Below are positions 34,983-43,697 of a DNA stretch of 43,709 nt, one piece after another. The notes under the pieces are model-generated. The model was not told where the DNA came from. It made no database searches and worked only from the letters and a program-made list of their open reading frames with translations. The position numbers and the translations under genes are program-made. How positions within the stretch are numbered: the first letter of the stretch is position 1; each line of letters starts with the position of its first letter. The stretch comes from Clostridiales bacterium VE202-21 (lineage in GTDB: Bacteria > Bacillota > Clostridia > Lachnospirales > Lachnospiraceae). Where the stretch lies: NCBI GenBank assembly GCA_000509105.1, contig BAIF02000081.1:1-43709 (forward strand). The letters run 5' to 3'.

Positions 34983-35455
34983 CAGGGTTTGTGCTGGTAA
35001 ATATGTTCTGCTCTTTTCTCGGGACAATCGCATTCTCTGTTTTATTTAATGTGCCGCGGAGATTTTACTTCTGCTGCGGGCTGACGGGGATGGCGGGATG
35101 GCTCTGCTATCTGGCAAGTGAGAATATCGCTTCTATAGCAACTTCTACATTTCTGGGTACTGCGCTGGTGGTGCTGATGTCCCGGATGCTTGCTGTGTGG
35201 ATGAAATGTCCGATTACAGTATTCCTTGTACCGGGTATATTTCCGTTGATTCCCGGGGCGGGAGTCTACTATACGGTATATAACCTCGTGCAGGGCAGCC
35301 TGCGGGAGGCTGCAGTCAGAGGTATTGAAGCGCTGAAGATTGCTTTTGCGATTGTGCTTGGCATTGTGTTTATTGTCACCATACCGAAGCAGTGGTTCAG
35401 CCTCAGCTACTGGCGAAGGAGGCTGCGCGGCGCCTCAGAAAATTCTGATTTGTAG
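34979..35455 (+). CDS. threonine/serine exporter, small half (DUF3815, YjjB type)
   Basis: A 158-residue membrane protein with about five hydrophobic segments. It has the conserved PGIFPLIPGAGVYYTVYNLVQG motif, matching the GSILPLVPGLAF motif of the large half, as expected for the two halves of ThrE. GACGGGAGGT lies in the preceding gene. Its last 49 bases overlap the convergent AraC gene ending at 35407. Confidence 0.82.
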   Translation: MTGFVLVNMFCSFLGTIAFSVLFNVPRRFYFCCGLTGMAGWLCYLASENIASIATSTFLGTALVVLMSRMLAVWMKCPITVFLVPGIFPLIPGAGVYYTVYNLVQGSLREAAVRGIEALKIAFAIVLGIVFIVTIPKQWFSLSYWRRRLRGASENSDL

Positions 35456-36246
35456 GCTCTGGAAAACGTGGAATAATCCCGGAATCCGCTGGCAAAACAG
35501 GCTTCTGTAATGGGCGTGCCGTCCAGGATCAGCTCCCGGGCAAAGAGCAGGCGCCGGTAGGTAATATAGCTGCCGATGGTATATCCGGTCTCTGCCTTGA
35601 AAAGCCGCATCATATAGTATTTACTGATGTAGAAGATGCCCGCAAGAGTATCGATGTCCAGATGATCCGTAAGATGTCCGTTAATATAATGCATGATATC
35701 AACAATCTTAGAATTATACAATTCTGTGTCCAGAAACTTCACGCGGTTTTTGATGGCGGCGCGGTTCAGGTGTATCATGAATTCCAGAAACAGCAATTGG
35801 CGGTAGAGAGAGCTGGCATACTCCTGATCCTCAAAGGAACGCTCCAGGCGGTTCGTAATCCGAAAAAGAGAACTTTTCTCTAGTGAATGGATTCGAAGTA
35901 CACTGGAGCGTTCCTTTTTTGCTTTCTCGAAGCAGTAATTCAGATCATATTCCGGCGTCTGATAATCCTCCATAAAACCGGGAGAAATATAGACGATGAT
36001 TCTCTCATAGGGCAGAGAATTGTCCACCTGCACGCGGTGGATATCGTTGCGGTTCACCAGTACAATGTCGTAAGGTTCAAGTTCATAAGATTTGCCTTCT
36101 ATGATGTATTGTACTTTACCCTTTATAAATATAGTAATTTTATGAAAGTCATGGTAGTGAAATTCAAACTCTTTGGAGATACTGTCCTTTAGATGGAATA
36201 TACGGAAATCGCTGTTCAGATATCCTCTTTTATTGTACTGCTGCAT
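35407..36246 (-). CDS. AraC-family transcriptional regulator
   Basis: A 279-residue regulator: an N-terminal cupin sensor with FEFHYHDFHKITIFIKGKVQYIIEGKSYELEPYDIVLVNRNDIHR, a helical linker, and a C-terminal double helix-turn-helix (IDTLAGIFYISKYYMMRLFKAETGYTIGSYITYRRLLFARELI and ITEACFASGFRDYSTFSRAYKSEFSEAP). On the minus strand AAAGGAGACGC precedes ATG 36246. It is divergent from the dapF-like gene and tail-to-tail with, and overlapping, the exporter gene. Target unknown: the exporter, the dapF-like gene or itself. Confidence 0.85.
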   Translation of the reverse strand: MQQYNKRGYLNSDFRIFHLKDSISKEFEFHYHDFHKITIFIKGKVQYIIEGKSYELEPYDIVLVNRNDIHRVQVDNSLPYERIIVYISPGFMEDYQTPEYDLNYCFEKAKKERSSVLRIHSLEKSSLFRITNRLERSFEDQEYASSLYRQLLFLEFMIHLNRAAIKNRVKFLDTELYNSKIVDIMHYINGHLTDHLDIDTLAGIFYISKYYMMRLFKAETGYTIGSYITYRRLLFARELILDGTPITEACFASGFRDYSTFSRAYKSEFSEAPRSLLRQ

Positions 36247-36417
36247 AAGCGTCTCCTTTCCGTTATGATTGCAAGGGATAAAGACACATGGATCCGTGTG
36301 CCTCCAGGCATTCCCTGCAAGGGCCAGACTGCCCCGCGTAAATACCTGTCAAATATAGTATAGAGCATTATCTGCAATGTGAAAAGCATTTAATAAGTAT
36401 TATATGAAAAAAATGCC

Positions 36418-36426
36418 TGATATAAT
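36418..36426 (+). promoter_or_regulatory. extended -10 promoter of the dapF-like gene
   Basis: TGATATAAT is a TGn-extended perfect -10 (TATAAT 36421-36426) with only a weak -35 (TATTAT, 36398). The ATG is 25 bases downstream of TATAAT, with AGGAGGTG between. Confidence 0.55.
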
Positions 36427-36450
36427 GATAGAAACAGGAGGTGCGTTATT

Positions 36451-37236
36451 ATGAAAATTACATTGGAACGTTATCATGGTCTTGGAAATGATTATCTGGT
36501 TTATGATCCGAATAAGAATGAATTAGAATTAAATAAAGCAAATGTGGAGATGCTCTGCAACCGCAATATGGGGCTGGGCTCTGACGGGATACTGGAAGGT
36601 CCGTTTATCGGGGAAAAGCACATGTCTCTTCGCATATGGAATCCGGATGGAAGCGTTGCCGAAAAGAGCGGAAATGGAGTGCGTATTTTTGCCAAATACC
36701 TGAAGGATGCCGGCTATGTACAGAAGAAAAATTACAAACTTGTGACAGACGGAGGACTAGTGGAAATTACGTATCTGAACGAGGATGGCAGCAGGCTGCG
36801 TATTTCCATGGGGCGGCTGTCCTTCTGGAGCGATGAGATTCCGGTGACAGGAGAGCGCCGCGAGGTCATCAATGAAGACATGGTATTCGGCAGGACATTG
36901 TATCCGGTAACCTGTGTATCCGTAGGCAATCCTCACTGCGTTATCCCAATGCGTGAGATCTCACAGCCGCTTGTATGCAAGATCGGTAATTATTCCGAGG
37001 TTGCAAGGTATTTTCCAGACAGAATAAACACAGAGATTATGAAAGTGATCGACAACAATAATATTGCCATAGAAACATATGAAAGAGGGGCCGGTTACAC
37101 GATGGCAACAGGCACAGGAGCGTGTGCAGCGGCAGGAGTGGCCCACAAACTGGGCCTGACCGGAAATAAAGTAATCGTACACATGCCGGGAGGGAAACTG
37201 CAGGTAGAGATCGATGATAACTGGGAAGTTACATGA
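36451..37236 (+). CDS. dapF: DapF-fold protein lacking both catalytic cysteines
   Basis: A 261-residue protein with both mirrored halves of diaminopimelate epimerase: GLGNDYLVYDP at 10-20, GLGSDGILEGP at 41-51, NPDGSVAEKSGNGVRIFAKYL from 64, GNPHCVIP at 159-166 and ERGAGYTMATGTGACAAA from 211. True DapF uses two cysteines, in (M/E)CGNG at position 73 and in ACGTG of the second half. Here they are Ser73 and Thr220. The rest of the pocket looks intact and length is near normal. It may be a variant epimerase, an isomerase or dehydratase of other chemistry (the related proline-racemase family has such Cys replacements), or catalytically dead. Symbol given by homology only. ATG 36451 follows AGGAGGTG; single-gene unit. 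Confidence 0.75.
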   Translation: MKITLERYHGLGNDYLVYDPNKNELELNKANVEMLCNRNMGLGSDGILEGPFIGEKHMSLRIWNPDGSVAEKSGNGVRIFAKYLKDAGYVQKKNYKLVTDGGLVEITYLNEDGSRLRISMGRLSFWSDEIPVTGERREVINEDMVFGRTLYPVTCVSVGNPHCVIPMREISQPLVCKIGNYSEVARYFPDRINTEIMKVIDNNNIAIETYERGAGYTMATGTGACAAAGVAHKLGLTGNKVIVHMPGGKLQVEIDDNWEVT

Positions 37237-37320
37237 CCGGGGAAGTATTCTATGTGGCAAAAATTTCTCTTTCTAATGAGTTTGTGGAGAAACTGCGGGC
37301 GGTTTGACGGGGCCGCAAAA

Positions 37321-37600
37321 GGAAGGGATGGCCGTAAGCCGCCCAAGTGCACCTATGCCGCCTCGAAATGCGGACGCGAACCTAAGAAATTCTAGGAATC
37401 TGACAGCCGAGAAAGTGGGGTACGGATGACACATCACGAGAAATCTGATGATTTCTCGCGCTGGGTCATCCGATTTTGTGATTCGGAGATCACAAAATCC
37501 CTCCACTTTCCCGGCTGTCGGCTTCCAAGAATTTCTAAGGCCCGCTTTAGCATTTCGAGGCGGCATAGGTGCACCTGGACGGCTTGCGGCCATCCCTTCC
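37321..37600 (-). repeat. large palindromic element C (98-nt arms, structured core)
   Basis: The arms 37321-37418 and 37503-37600 are reverse complements at about 85 of 98 positions without gaps. Mismatches peak at arm positions 52-60, nearly the same place as in element B. Read on the minus strand, the core has hairpin 1 (GATTTTGTGAT with ATCACAAAATC) and hairpin 2 (CGAGAAATC with GATTTCTCG, loop ATCA) inside a GGATGAC/GTCATCC stem. The flanks diverge somewhat (CCAGCG and TGATGTG). It fills most of the 552-base gap between the dapF-like gene and the GntR gene; the rest holds nothing I can call. Confidence 0.82.
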
Positions 37601-37788
37601 TTTCGCTAAGTGCATCCAATCGGTAGGTAAGGTCGTCAACCGGGGAGGCCTCTTAACGGAGGCAGCGTATTGATATGTTTGGTGGCACAGCATAGCTCCG
37701 GTATATGAATAATCACCCACAATTTTCACTTGCGGGGACTAGGGTGTTTGTGCTAACATAGGTATAACAAAAAAAGGCAGGTGATGAT

Positions 37789-38166
37789 ATGCTGATTGAG
37801 ATAGATTTTAACAGTGAAGAGGCAATTTATATTCAGCTGCGTAATCAGATTATTATGGGAATTGCTACTTCTACGATTCATGAAGGGGACTCGCTTCCAT
37901 CTGTGCGTCAGCTTGCGGACACAGTGGGCGTGAATATGCATACGGTAAATAAAGCATACAGCGTTCTGAAGCAGGAAGGGTTTATTCAGCTCGACAGGAG
38001 GCGGGGAGCTGTCATTGCCCTCGACGTGGATAAGATGAAGGCACTGGACGAGATGAGGGAGCAGCTTACAATTTTACTGGCAAAGGGCTGTTGTAAGAAT
38101 ATTTCAAGGGAAGAAGTGCATCATCTGGTGGATGAAATATTTGATGTGTATGATGGGGCCTTTTAA
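37789..38166 (+). CDS. GntR-family regulator (YhcF/YtrA-like)
   Basis: A 125-residue compact GntR protein: EEAIYIQLRNQIIMGIATSTIHEGDSLPSVRQLADTVGVNMHTVNKAYSVLKQEGFIQLDRRRGAVI forms the winged helix-turn-helix, and the ~50-residue tail is helical. Such short GntR proteins usually control an adjacent operon; here the next gene is clpC, 84 bases downstream, with a short GAGACTC/GAGTCTC hairpin (38167-38187) between. ATG 37789 follows GGCAGGTGAT. In many Firmicutes clpC is under CtsR; no ctsR, mcsA or mcsB is present here. Confidence 0.8.
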   Translation: MLIEIDFNSEEAIYIQLRNQIIMGIATSTIHEGDSLPSVRQLADTVGVNMHTVNKAYSVLKQEGFIQLDRRRGAVIALDVDKMKALDEMREQLTILLAKGCCKNISREEVHHLVDEIFDVYDGAF

Positions 38167-38190
38167 GAGACTCTTAGACGGAGTCTCACT
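38167..38190 (+). terminator. short hairpin between GntR and clpC
   Basis: GAGACTC (38167-38173) pairs perfectly with GAGTCTC (38181-38187). The tail (ACTTTATG) is only weakly U-rich, so partial termination at best. Confidence 0.35.
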
Positions 38191-38250
38191 TTATGCTGGT
38201 ATGAAAGCGAAATAATTTTAAATTGGATTGATTAGTGACAGGAGGAAAAT

Positions 38251-40695
38251 ATGCAGATAAATTATACAAATCAGGCCGAATGCGCCATAAAATATGCGGC
38301 ATCGATGGCAAAAAAGCTGAAGCATCCGTATATTGGTACGGAGCATTTGCTGCTGGGGCTGCGCAAGGAGTTTACAGGGGTGGCCGGACAGATTCTGGCG
38401 TCAAACAGCGTGGATGAAGAGCGCATCCTCCATCTGATGGATGAGCTGATTACACCGGCAGGGGATGTGCTGAGTGTAGAGCATCCGAAGGAGAGCCCGC
38501 GGCTGCAGTATCTGCTGGAGAATAGCGGCAGGGAGGCACGGTGCCTTCACACGAAAAGCATAGGTACAGAGCATCTGCTTCTGGCAATGATCCACGATGT
38601 GGACTGTGTTGCAACCAGGATATTGACTACGCTTAATATCAGTCTGCAGAAGATTTTACAGGACGTATTGAATGCGGCAGGTGTTGATCCCAAAGAATAT
38701 CAGGAGGAACTGCAGGATGAAACTCACGGAAAAAGCGCCGTGGTGGAGCAGTTTTGTACAGATCTGACTGCCGAGGCGGCAGAGGGCCGTCTGGACCCTG
38801 TCGTAGGACGGGAAAAGGAGATCTACCGTCTGATGCAGGTACTGAGCAGAAGGACAAAGAACAATCCTTGTCTGGTAGGTGAACCCGGTGTTGGAAAAAC
38901 TGCCATTATAGAGGGGCTTGCTTCCAGGATTGCTATGGGTGTGGTGCCGGAAAATATGAAAGACAAAAAGATTTACACCCTGGATCTGCCGGGGCTGATT
39001 GCGGGTTCCAAGTACCGCGGGGAGTTTGAGGAGCGTATGAAAGGGCTGATTGGCGATGTGAAGGCCAGCGGCAATATTATTCTCTTTCTGGATGAACTGC
39101 ATACGATGATTGGAGCAGGCGGAGCGGAAGGCGCGATTGACGCTTCCAGTATTCTGAAACCATCCCTTGCCCGCGGTGAGATGCAGCTGATCGGTGCAAC
39201 GACGATAGCGGAGTATCGAAAATATATCGAAAAAGATGCGGCTCTGGAGCGCCGGTTTCAGCCGATTACAGTAGAGGAGCCGACCAAAGAGCAATGTCTT
39301 GAGATCCTGCATGGACTGAGCGGTAAATATGAGGCCCACCACAAGGTGTCTGTACGGGAAGAGGCCCTTGAAGCAGCGGTACAGCTTTCGGAAAGATATA
39401 TTACAGACAGAAATCTTCCGGATAAAGCAATTGATGTCCTGGACGAAGCATGTTCCAGGGTCAGTATGCGAGGTTATAAAGTGCCGGAGAATCTTAAAAG
39501 TCTGGAAGATTCCCTGAAAGAACTGCTCAAGCAGAAAGAGGAGTGCATTAAATCCGGCGACTTTACGAAGGCATCTCTTGTTCACACTGAACAGAAAGCG
39601 GTTGAGGATAAGCTGGAAAACTTGAAAAAGCGTTTTCAGAAAAAGACGGCATCCCACCATCCGGAAGTGAAAGAAGACGATATTGCTGACGTGGTATCTG
39701 CGTGGACAAAAGTGCCGGTGCAGAAGCTTGCTGAGAGCGATACGGACAGACTGAAAAAGCTGGAACAGGTTCTTCATAAAAGGGTCGTGGGCCAGGAGGA
39801 AGCAGTCAGTGCGGTGGCCAGAGCCGTCAAGAGGGGGCGTGTTGGATTAAAAGACCCAAAACGTCCGATTGGTTCTTTTCTGTTCCTTGGCCCCACGGGT
39901 GTAGGAAAGACGGAACTATCAAAAGCGCTTGCGGAGGCGATGTTCGGAAACGAAGATTCTATGATCCGGGTCGATATGTCAGAGTATATGGAGAAGCACT
40001 CTGTATCTAAGATGATAGGGTCTCCTCCGGGGTATGTGGGCCACGAAGAAGGCGGACAGCTCAGTGATCAGGTGCGTACGCATCCTTATTCGGTTATTTT
40101 ATTTGATGAAGTGGAGAAAGCACATCCGGATGTATTTAATATACTTCTCCAGGTGCTAGATGACGGCCATATCACAGATTCCCAGGGGCGGAAAGTAGAT
40201 TTCTGCAATACGGTAATCATTATGACATCCAATGCGGGTGCAAAAGCAATCGTAGAGCCTAAGAAACTGGGATTTGCTGCCAAAGAAGATCCGGCAGGGG
40301 ATTATAAGCGGATGAAGCAGAACGTGATGGATGAGGTGAAAACGATCTTCCGTCCGGAATTTCTGAATCGGATTGATGAAATTATAGTATTCCATGCGCT
40401 GAACAATACCCATATGAAGCAGATTGTAACTCTGATGTGCAGAGAATTTACAAAACGCGTGAAAGAACAGATGAGTATAAAACTGACGATCAGGGAATCT
40501 GCGAAGAAATTCATTGTCGAGAAAGGGACCGATGCAAAATATGGTGCCCGTCCCCTCAGGAGAGCCATGCAGACAGAACTGGAGGATAAGCTGGCTGAGG
40601 CGATCTTAAGCGGTGAAGTAAAAGAAGGGGACCGTGTGGAGGCAGGAGTATCTAAAAAAGAAATTAAATTTTACCCAAAGTCCATAAATGAGTAG
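38251..40695 (+). CDS. clpC: ATP-dependent unfoldase ClpC
   Basis: An 814-residue HSP100 protein. The N-domain repeats (about 1-145) include [13 protein letters not shown] and [11 protein letters not shown]. The first AAA module has Walker A GEPGVGKT near 210 and [24 protein letters not shown]-type middle segment follows ([25 protein letters not shown]), then the second AAA module with GPTGVGKTE near 547 and the ClpP-docking loop KKLGF. It unfolds proteins for ClpP. ATG 38251 follows AGGAGGAAA. It lacks the usual ctsR-mcsA-mcsB neighbours and sits behind a GntR gene, so its control may differ from the standard heat-shock circuit. Confidence 0.92.
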   Translation: MQINYTNQAECAIKYAASMAKKLKHPYIGTEHLLLGLRKEFTGVAGQILASNSVDEERILHLMDELITPAGDVLSVEHPKESPRLQYLLENSGREARCLHTKSIGTEHLLLAMIHDVDCVATRILTTLNISLQKILQDVLNAAGVDPKEYQEELQDETHGKSAVVEQFCTDLTAEAAEGRLDPVVGREKEIYRLMQVLSRRTKNNPCLVGEPGVGKTAIIEGLASRIAMGVVPENMKDKKIYTLDLPGLIAGSKYRGEFEERMKGLIGDVKASGNIILFLDELHTMIGAGGAEGAIDASSILKPSLARGEMQLIGATTIAEYRKYIEKDAALERRFQPITVEEPTKEQCLEILHGLSGKYEAHHKVSVREEALEAAVQLSERYITDRNLPDKAIDVLDEACSRVSMRGYKVPENLKSLEDSLKELLKQKEECIKSGDFTKASLVHTEQKAVEDKLENLKKRFQKKTASHHPEVKEDDIADVVSAWTKVPVQKLAESDTDRLKKLEQVLHKRVVGQEEAVSAVARAVKRGRVGLKDPKRPIGSFLFLGPTGVGKTELSKALAEAMFGNEDSMIRVDMSEYMEKHSVSKMIGSPPGYVGHEEGGQLSDQVRTHPYSVILFDEVEKAHPDVFNILLQVLDDGHITDSQGRKVDFCNTVIIMTSNAGAKAIVEPKKLGFAAKEDPAGDYKRMKQNVMDEVKTIFRPEFLNRIDEIIVFHALNNTHMKQIVTLMCREFTKRVKEQMSIKLTIRESAKKFIVEKGTDAKYGARPLRRAMQTELEDKLAEAILSGEVKEGDRVEAGVSKKEIKFYPKSINE

Positions 40696-40768
40696 AAAAT
40701 AAAAACGAAGTATTATATAATACAAACAGGATAACCATCAATCTGAAATACCTAGGAGGATAATAAAA

Positions 40769-41182
40769 ATGGCAACAGTAAAAGAACTACTACGCGCAGA
40801 AGATGACGGAACACTCAGTTTTGGAGACTATACATTAGCAACCAAGACAAAAATGGACAATTTCGAATTTGAAGGCGATATCTATAAAGTGAAGACATTT
40901 AAAGAGATCACGAAGCTGGAGAAGAACGGAATGTTCGTATACGAATCCGTACCGGGCAGCACAGTAGAGAACTTCAAGGCTACTGATGCAGAAGTGACTT
41001 TCACAGTATCCGCACCTGAAGACGTACAGTTCACATTAGAGCTGGAACCAGACAGTGAGTATGAAGTATTTATCAATGGTACAACAGCTGGCAAGATGAT
41101 GACAAACTTAAGCGGCAAGTTAAGCGTCAGCACAGAAGTAAGCGAAGGAGACAGCGTGACTGTCAGTGTATCAAAGTGCTAG
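40769..41182 (+). CDS. conserved beta-rich protein of unknown function
   Basis: A 137-residue acidic protein with no signal or membrane segment. It opens ATVKELLRAEDDGTLSFGDYTLATKTKMDNFEFEGDIYKVKTF and ends in alternating beta-like strands (TFTVSAPEDVQFTLELEPDSEYEVFING, LSGKLSVSTEV). Homologues are common in clostridia and, from memory, are labelled endosialidase-like without experimental basis, so I give no function. ATG 40769 follows CTAGGAGGAT; a TATAAT lies about 55 bases upstream. A strong terminator follows at 41216. Strong expression signals suggest an abundant protein (inference). Confidence 0.8.
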   Translation: MATVKELLRAEDDGTLSFGDYTLATKTKMDNFEFEGDIYKVKTFKEITKLEKNGMFVYESVPGSTVENFKATDAEVTFTVSAPEDVQFTLELEPDSEYEVFINGTTAGKMMTNLSGKLSVSTEVSEGDSVTVSVSKC

Positions 41183-41215
41183 TACTGGAATTATCTGCAT
41201 AAAGCAATAAAAAAG

Positions 41216-41246
41216 GAGACAGGGAAACATAAGCCTGTCTCTTTTT
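41216..41246 (+). terminator. strong intrinsic terminator
   Basis: GAGACAGG (41216-41223) pairs with CCTGTCTC (41234-41241), flanked by A and T runs, tail TTTTT. Confidence 0.8.
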
Positions 41247-41249
41247 CAT

Positions 41250-41307
41250 AGGTACCTCATAGGGGTCTGATCCTTTTTCCAAAAGAGCAGCCCCCTATGA
41301 GGTACCT
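41250..41307. repeat. 58-base palindromic element ahead of radA
   Basis: AGGTACCTCATAGGGG (41250-41265) and its exact reverse complement (41292-41307) flank 26 bases that are themselves partly complementary. Its right arm ends 17 bases before the radA ATG, so folding in mRNA would approach the ribosome-binding site. Confidence 0.75.
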
Positions 41308-41323
41308 GGGAGGAAGGAGCATT

Positions 41324-42677
41324 ATGGCGAAGGCAAAAAAAAAGTGTATTTTTCTGCCAGAACTGCGGGCATGAGGAGTCAAAATGGCTGGGGCAGTGCC
41401 CTGCCTGCAAGGAATGGAATACTTTTGTTGAGGAGAAGGTAAGTACCGCGAAGACAGCAGTGGTTAAGACTGTAAGGGAGGCGGAGGTTGTATCGCTCTC
41501 GGAGGTCAGTGCGGACGATCACACAAGGATTCTGACGGGGATACAGGAATTGGACCGGGTACTAGGGGGCGGTATTGTTCCGGGTTCCCTGGTACTGGTG
41601 GGCGGCGATCCCGGAATCGGAAAATCAACACTTCTGCTTCAGGTATGTCAGCGGCTGTCACAAGAAAAGAACATTCTATATATATCAGGTGAAGAATCTC
41701 TGGCACAAATCAAGCTTCGGGCGAACCGTATGGGGGAATTTAAGGAAAATCTCAAGCTATTGTGCGAAACAAACCTGGAGACAATTAAGAATATTATCGA
41801 GGGCCGGCACCCCCAACTGGTGATCATCGATTCTATTCAAACGATGTACAGTGAAGAGGTATCTTCTGCACCGGGCAGTGTATCCCAGGTGAGGGAATCA
41901 ACGAATGTTTTTATGCAGCTTGCAAAAGGCCTGGGAATTTCTATATTTATCGTGGGACATGTGACAAAAGAAGGAACAGTTGCAGGGCCAAGAGTTCTGG
42001 AGCATATGGTGGATACTGTGTTATATTTTGAGGGGGACAGGCATGCGTCCTACCGGATCTTGAGGGGTGTAAAGAATCGTTTTGGCTCTACCAATGAGAT
42101 TGGTGTGTTTGAGATGAGACAGACAGGGCTCACAGAAGTGGAAAATCCTTCTGAATATATGCTAAGCGGTAAACCGGAAAATGCGTCCGGTTCTGTAGTA
42201 GCATGTTCGATGGAGGGCACAAGGCCGATTCTGATTGAAATACAGGCGCTTGTCTGCCAGAGTAATTTTGGGCTTCCAAGAAGAACGGCAGCAGGCACAG
42301 ATTATAACAGAGTTAATCTGCTGATGGCTGTACTGGAAAAAAGAATCGGGCTGCCGCTTTCCAATTATGATGCCTATGTAAATATAGCAGGAGGGATCAA
42401 GATGAATGAGCCTGCAATCGACTTGGGAATTATTATGGCGTTGGTTTCCAGCTATAAGAACCGGCCAATTGATGAGAAAATGATCGTATTTGGGGAAGTA
42501 GGGCTGAGCGGTGAGGTCCGGGCAGTCAATATGCCGGAGCAGAGAGTGTCAGAAGCAAAAAAACTGGGGTTTGAGACCTGTGTACTGCCAGCTGTATCAA
42601 GAGATATGGTGAAAGATATAAAAGGAATTAAAATAGTAGGTGTTAAAACGATTAATGATGCAATGAATCTTTTATAA
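41324..42677 (+). CDS. radA: DNA repair protein RadA (one-base frameshift in A9)
   Basis: ATG 41324 follows GGAGGAAGGAG. After MAKAK the frame meets nine A residues (41335-41343); with eight the protein would read on as KKSVFFCQNCGHEESKWLG and CPACKEWNTFVEE, the four-cysteine zinc finger of RadA. As read it stops after 16 codons. The remainder is intact: the RecA-like core with Walker A GGDPGIGKSTL, the RadA-specific KNRFGSTNE motif, and the Lon-like C-terminal domain to TAA 42675-42677. Repaired length is 450 residues, normal for RadA, which promotes branch migration in recombination. It is followed by the DUF1349 gene. Confidence 0.88.
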
Positions 42678-42744
42678 AACGTTGTATATTAAGTGTAGAA
42701 GGAAGAAGAGTAATGATATCAGTCCAAGAAAAGGAGAAATGGTA

Positions 42745-43332
42745 ATGGAGTTTACAAAAAATAATACATTCTGGATACATGAACCCACCCTGTATCACTT
42801 TGAAGAGGGGAAGCTAGCTATCATAACAGAACCGGAAACGGACTTTTGGCAGCGTACCTATTATGGATTCCGCAATGACAATGCACCTGCGCTGCTGATA
42901 AAAACTGACGAGCCCTACTTTTCATTTACAATTAAAACCGAATTTGACAGTACCCACAGATTTGATCAGTGTGGCATTATGGTATATCAGGATAGCGATA
43001 ACTGGCTGAAAGCATCTATAGAATACGAGAATGAGTATTTTCAGCGCCTGGGAAGCGTAGTCACCAATTGTGGATATTCAGACTGGGCGACTACGGATAT
43101 TCCGGCGGATCAGAAGAGCATGTTTTACAGACTGAGCAGGCGTAAGAGTGATTATCTTGTGGAAAACTCCTACGACGGAATTCATTTTAAGCAGATGAGA
43201 ATTGCACATCTTTTCCAAGGGGAAGGGCATGTTAATGTTGGGGTATACGCATGCAGCCCTGAAAAATCTTCATTCCAAGCGGTGTTTTCAGAAGCAATAT
43301 TTTCTGAATGTCATTGGGAACCGCATCAGTAA
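42745..43332 (+). CDS. DUF1349 domain protein
   Basis: A 195-residue protein with the concanavalin-like DUF1349 pattern: FWQRTYYGFRNDNAPALLIKT, FDQCGIMVYQDSDNWLKASIEYENEYFQRLGSVVTN and GVYACSPEKSSFQAVFSE. Many homologues are annotated as regulation-of-enolase protein 1; the true role, probably carbohydrate-related binding, is unsettled. No signal peptide, so cytoplasmic. ATG 42745 is eight bases after AAGGAG; ATG 42739 is too close to it. It is 67 bases after radA. Confidence 0.8.
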   Translation: MEFTKNNTFWIHEPTLYHFEEGKLAIITEPETDFWQRTYYGFRNDNAPALLIKTDEPYFSFTIKTEFDSTHRFDQCGIMVYQDSDNWLKASIEYENEYFQRLGSVVTNCGYSDWATTDIPADQKSMFYRLSRRKSDYLVENSYDGIHFKQMRIAHLFQGEGHVNVGVYACSPEKSSFQAVFSEAIFSECHWEPHQ

Positions 43333-43412
43333 AAAAAATTGCATAACAGCGCTGTCAAAACTAACAATAAATTGTCTGAAATGTATGAATAAAATAAAAA
43401 ACAAGAAAATTA

Positions 43413-43697
43413 TTGACAATTACGAACTGGAATGATAATATTAAGTTCCATCGCGGATGACAAACCTGCTGCAAGCGAGACTGGCAGAGCGGAAGCTTCT
43501 GAGCCAGACAGGAGTTATGCAGAGGTTCAATCAACTGGCAGATCAAGTTGAAAAATGTCGAAAAATGCTTGACAAATAGCAGCGTGATGTGGTAAGCTAT
43601 TAAAGCTGTCGTATGAGTGACTGGAAATAACTGGGAGCCCGATGCGGAAAAGAAAAATAAAAAAGTTCTTGACAGACTGCAACGAACATGGTATTCT
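43413..43697 (+). promoter_or_regulatory. three tandem strong sigma-A promoters
   Basis: P1: TTGACA 43413-43418, spacer 17, TAATAT 43436-43441. P2: TTGACA 43569-43574, spacer 18, TAAGCT 43593-43598. P3: TTGACA 43669-43674, spacer 17, TATTCT 43692-43697. No ORF lies between or after them up to the window end. Tandem perfect -35 boxes are typical of rRNA operons, so a 16S gene probably begins beyond 43709 (inference). Confidence 0.7.

Noticed and set aside
37273..37626. ORFs of 60-106 residues on both strands within element C
   Set aside because: They arise from the long palindrome, which keeps frames open on both strands; none has a start signal.
38656..39777. 373-residue ORF antisense to clpC
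   Set aside because: Shadow of ClpC coding sequence with no recognisable motif or start signal.
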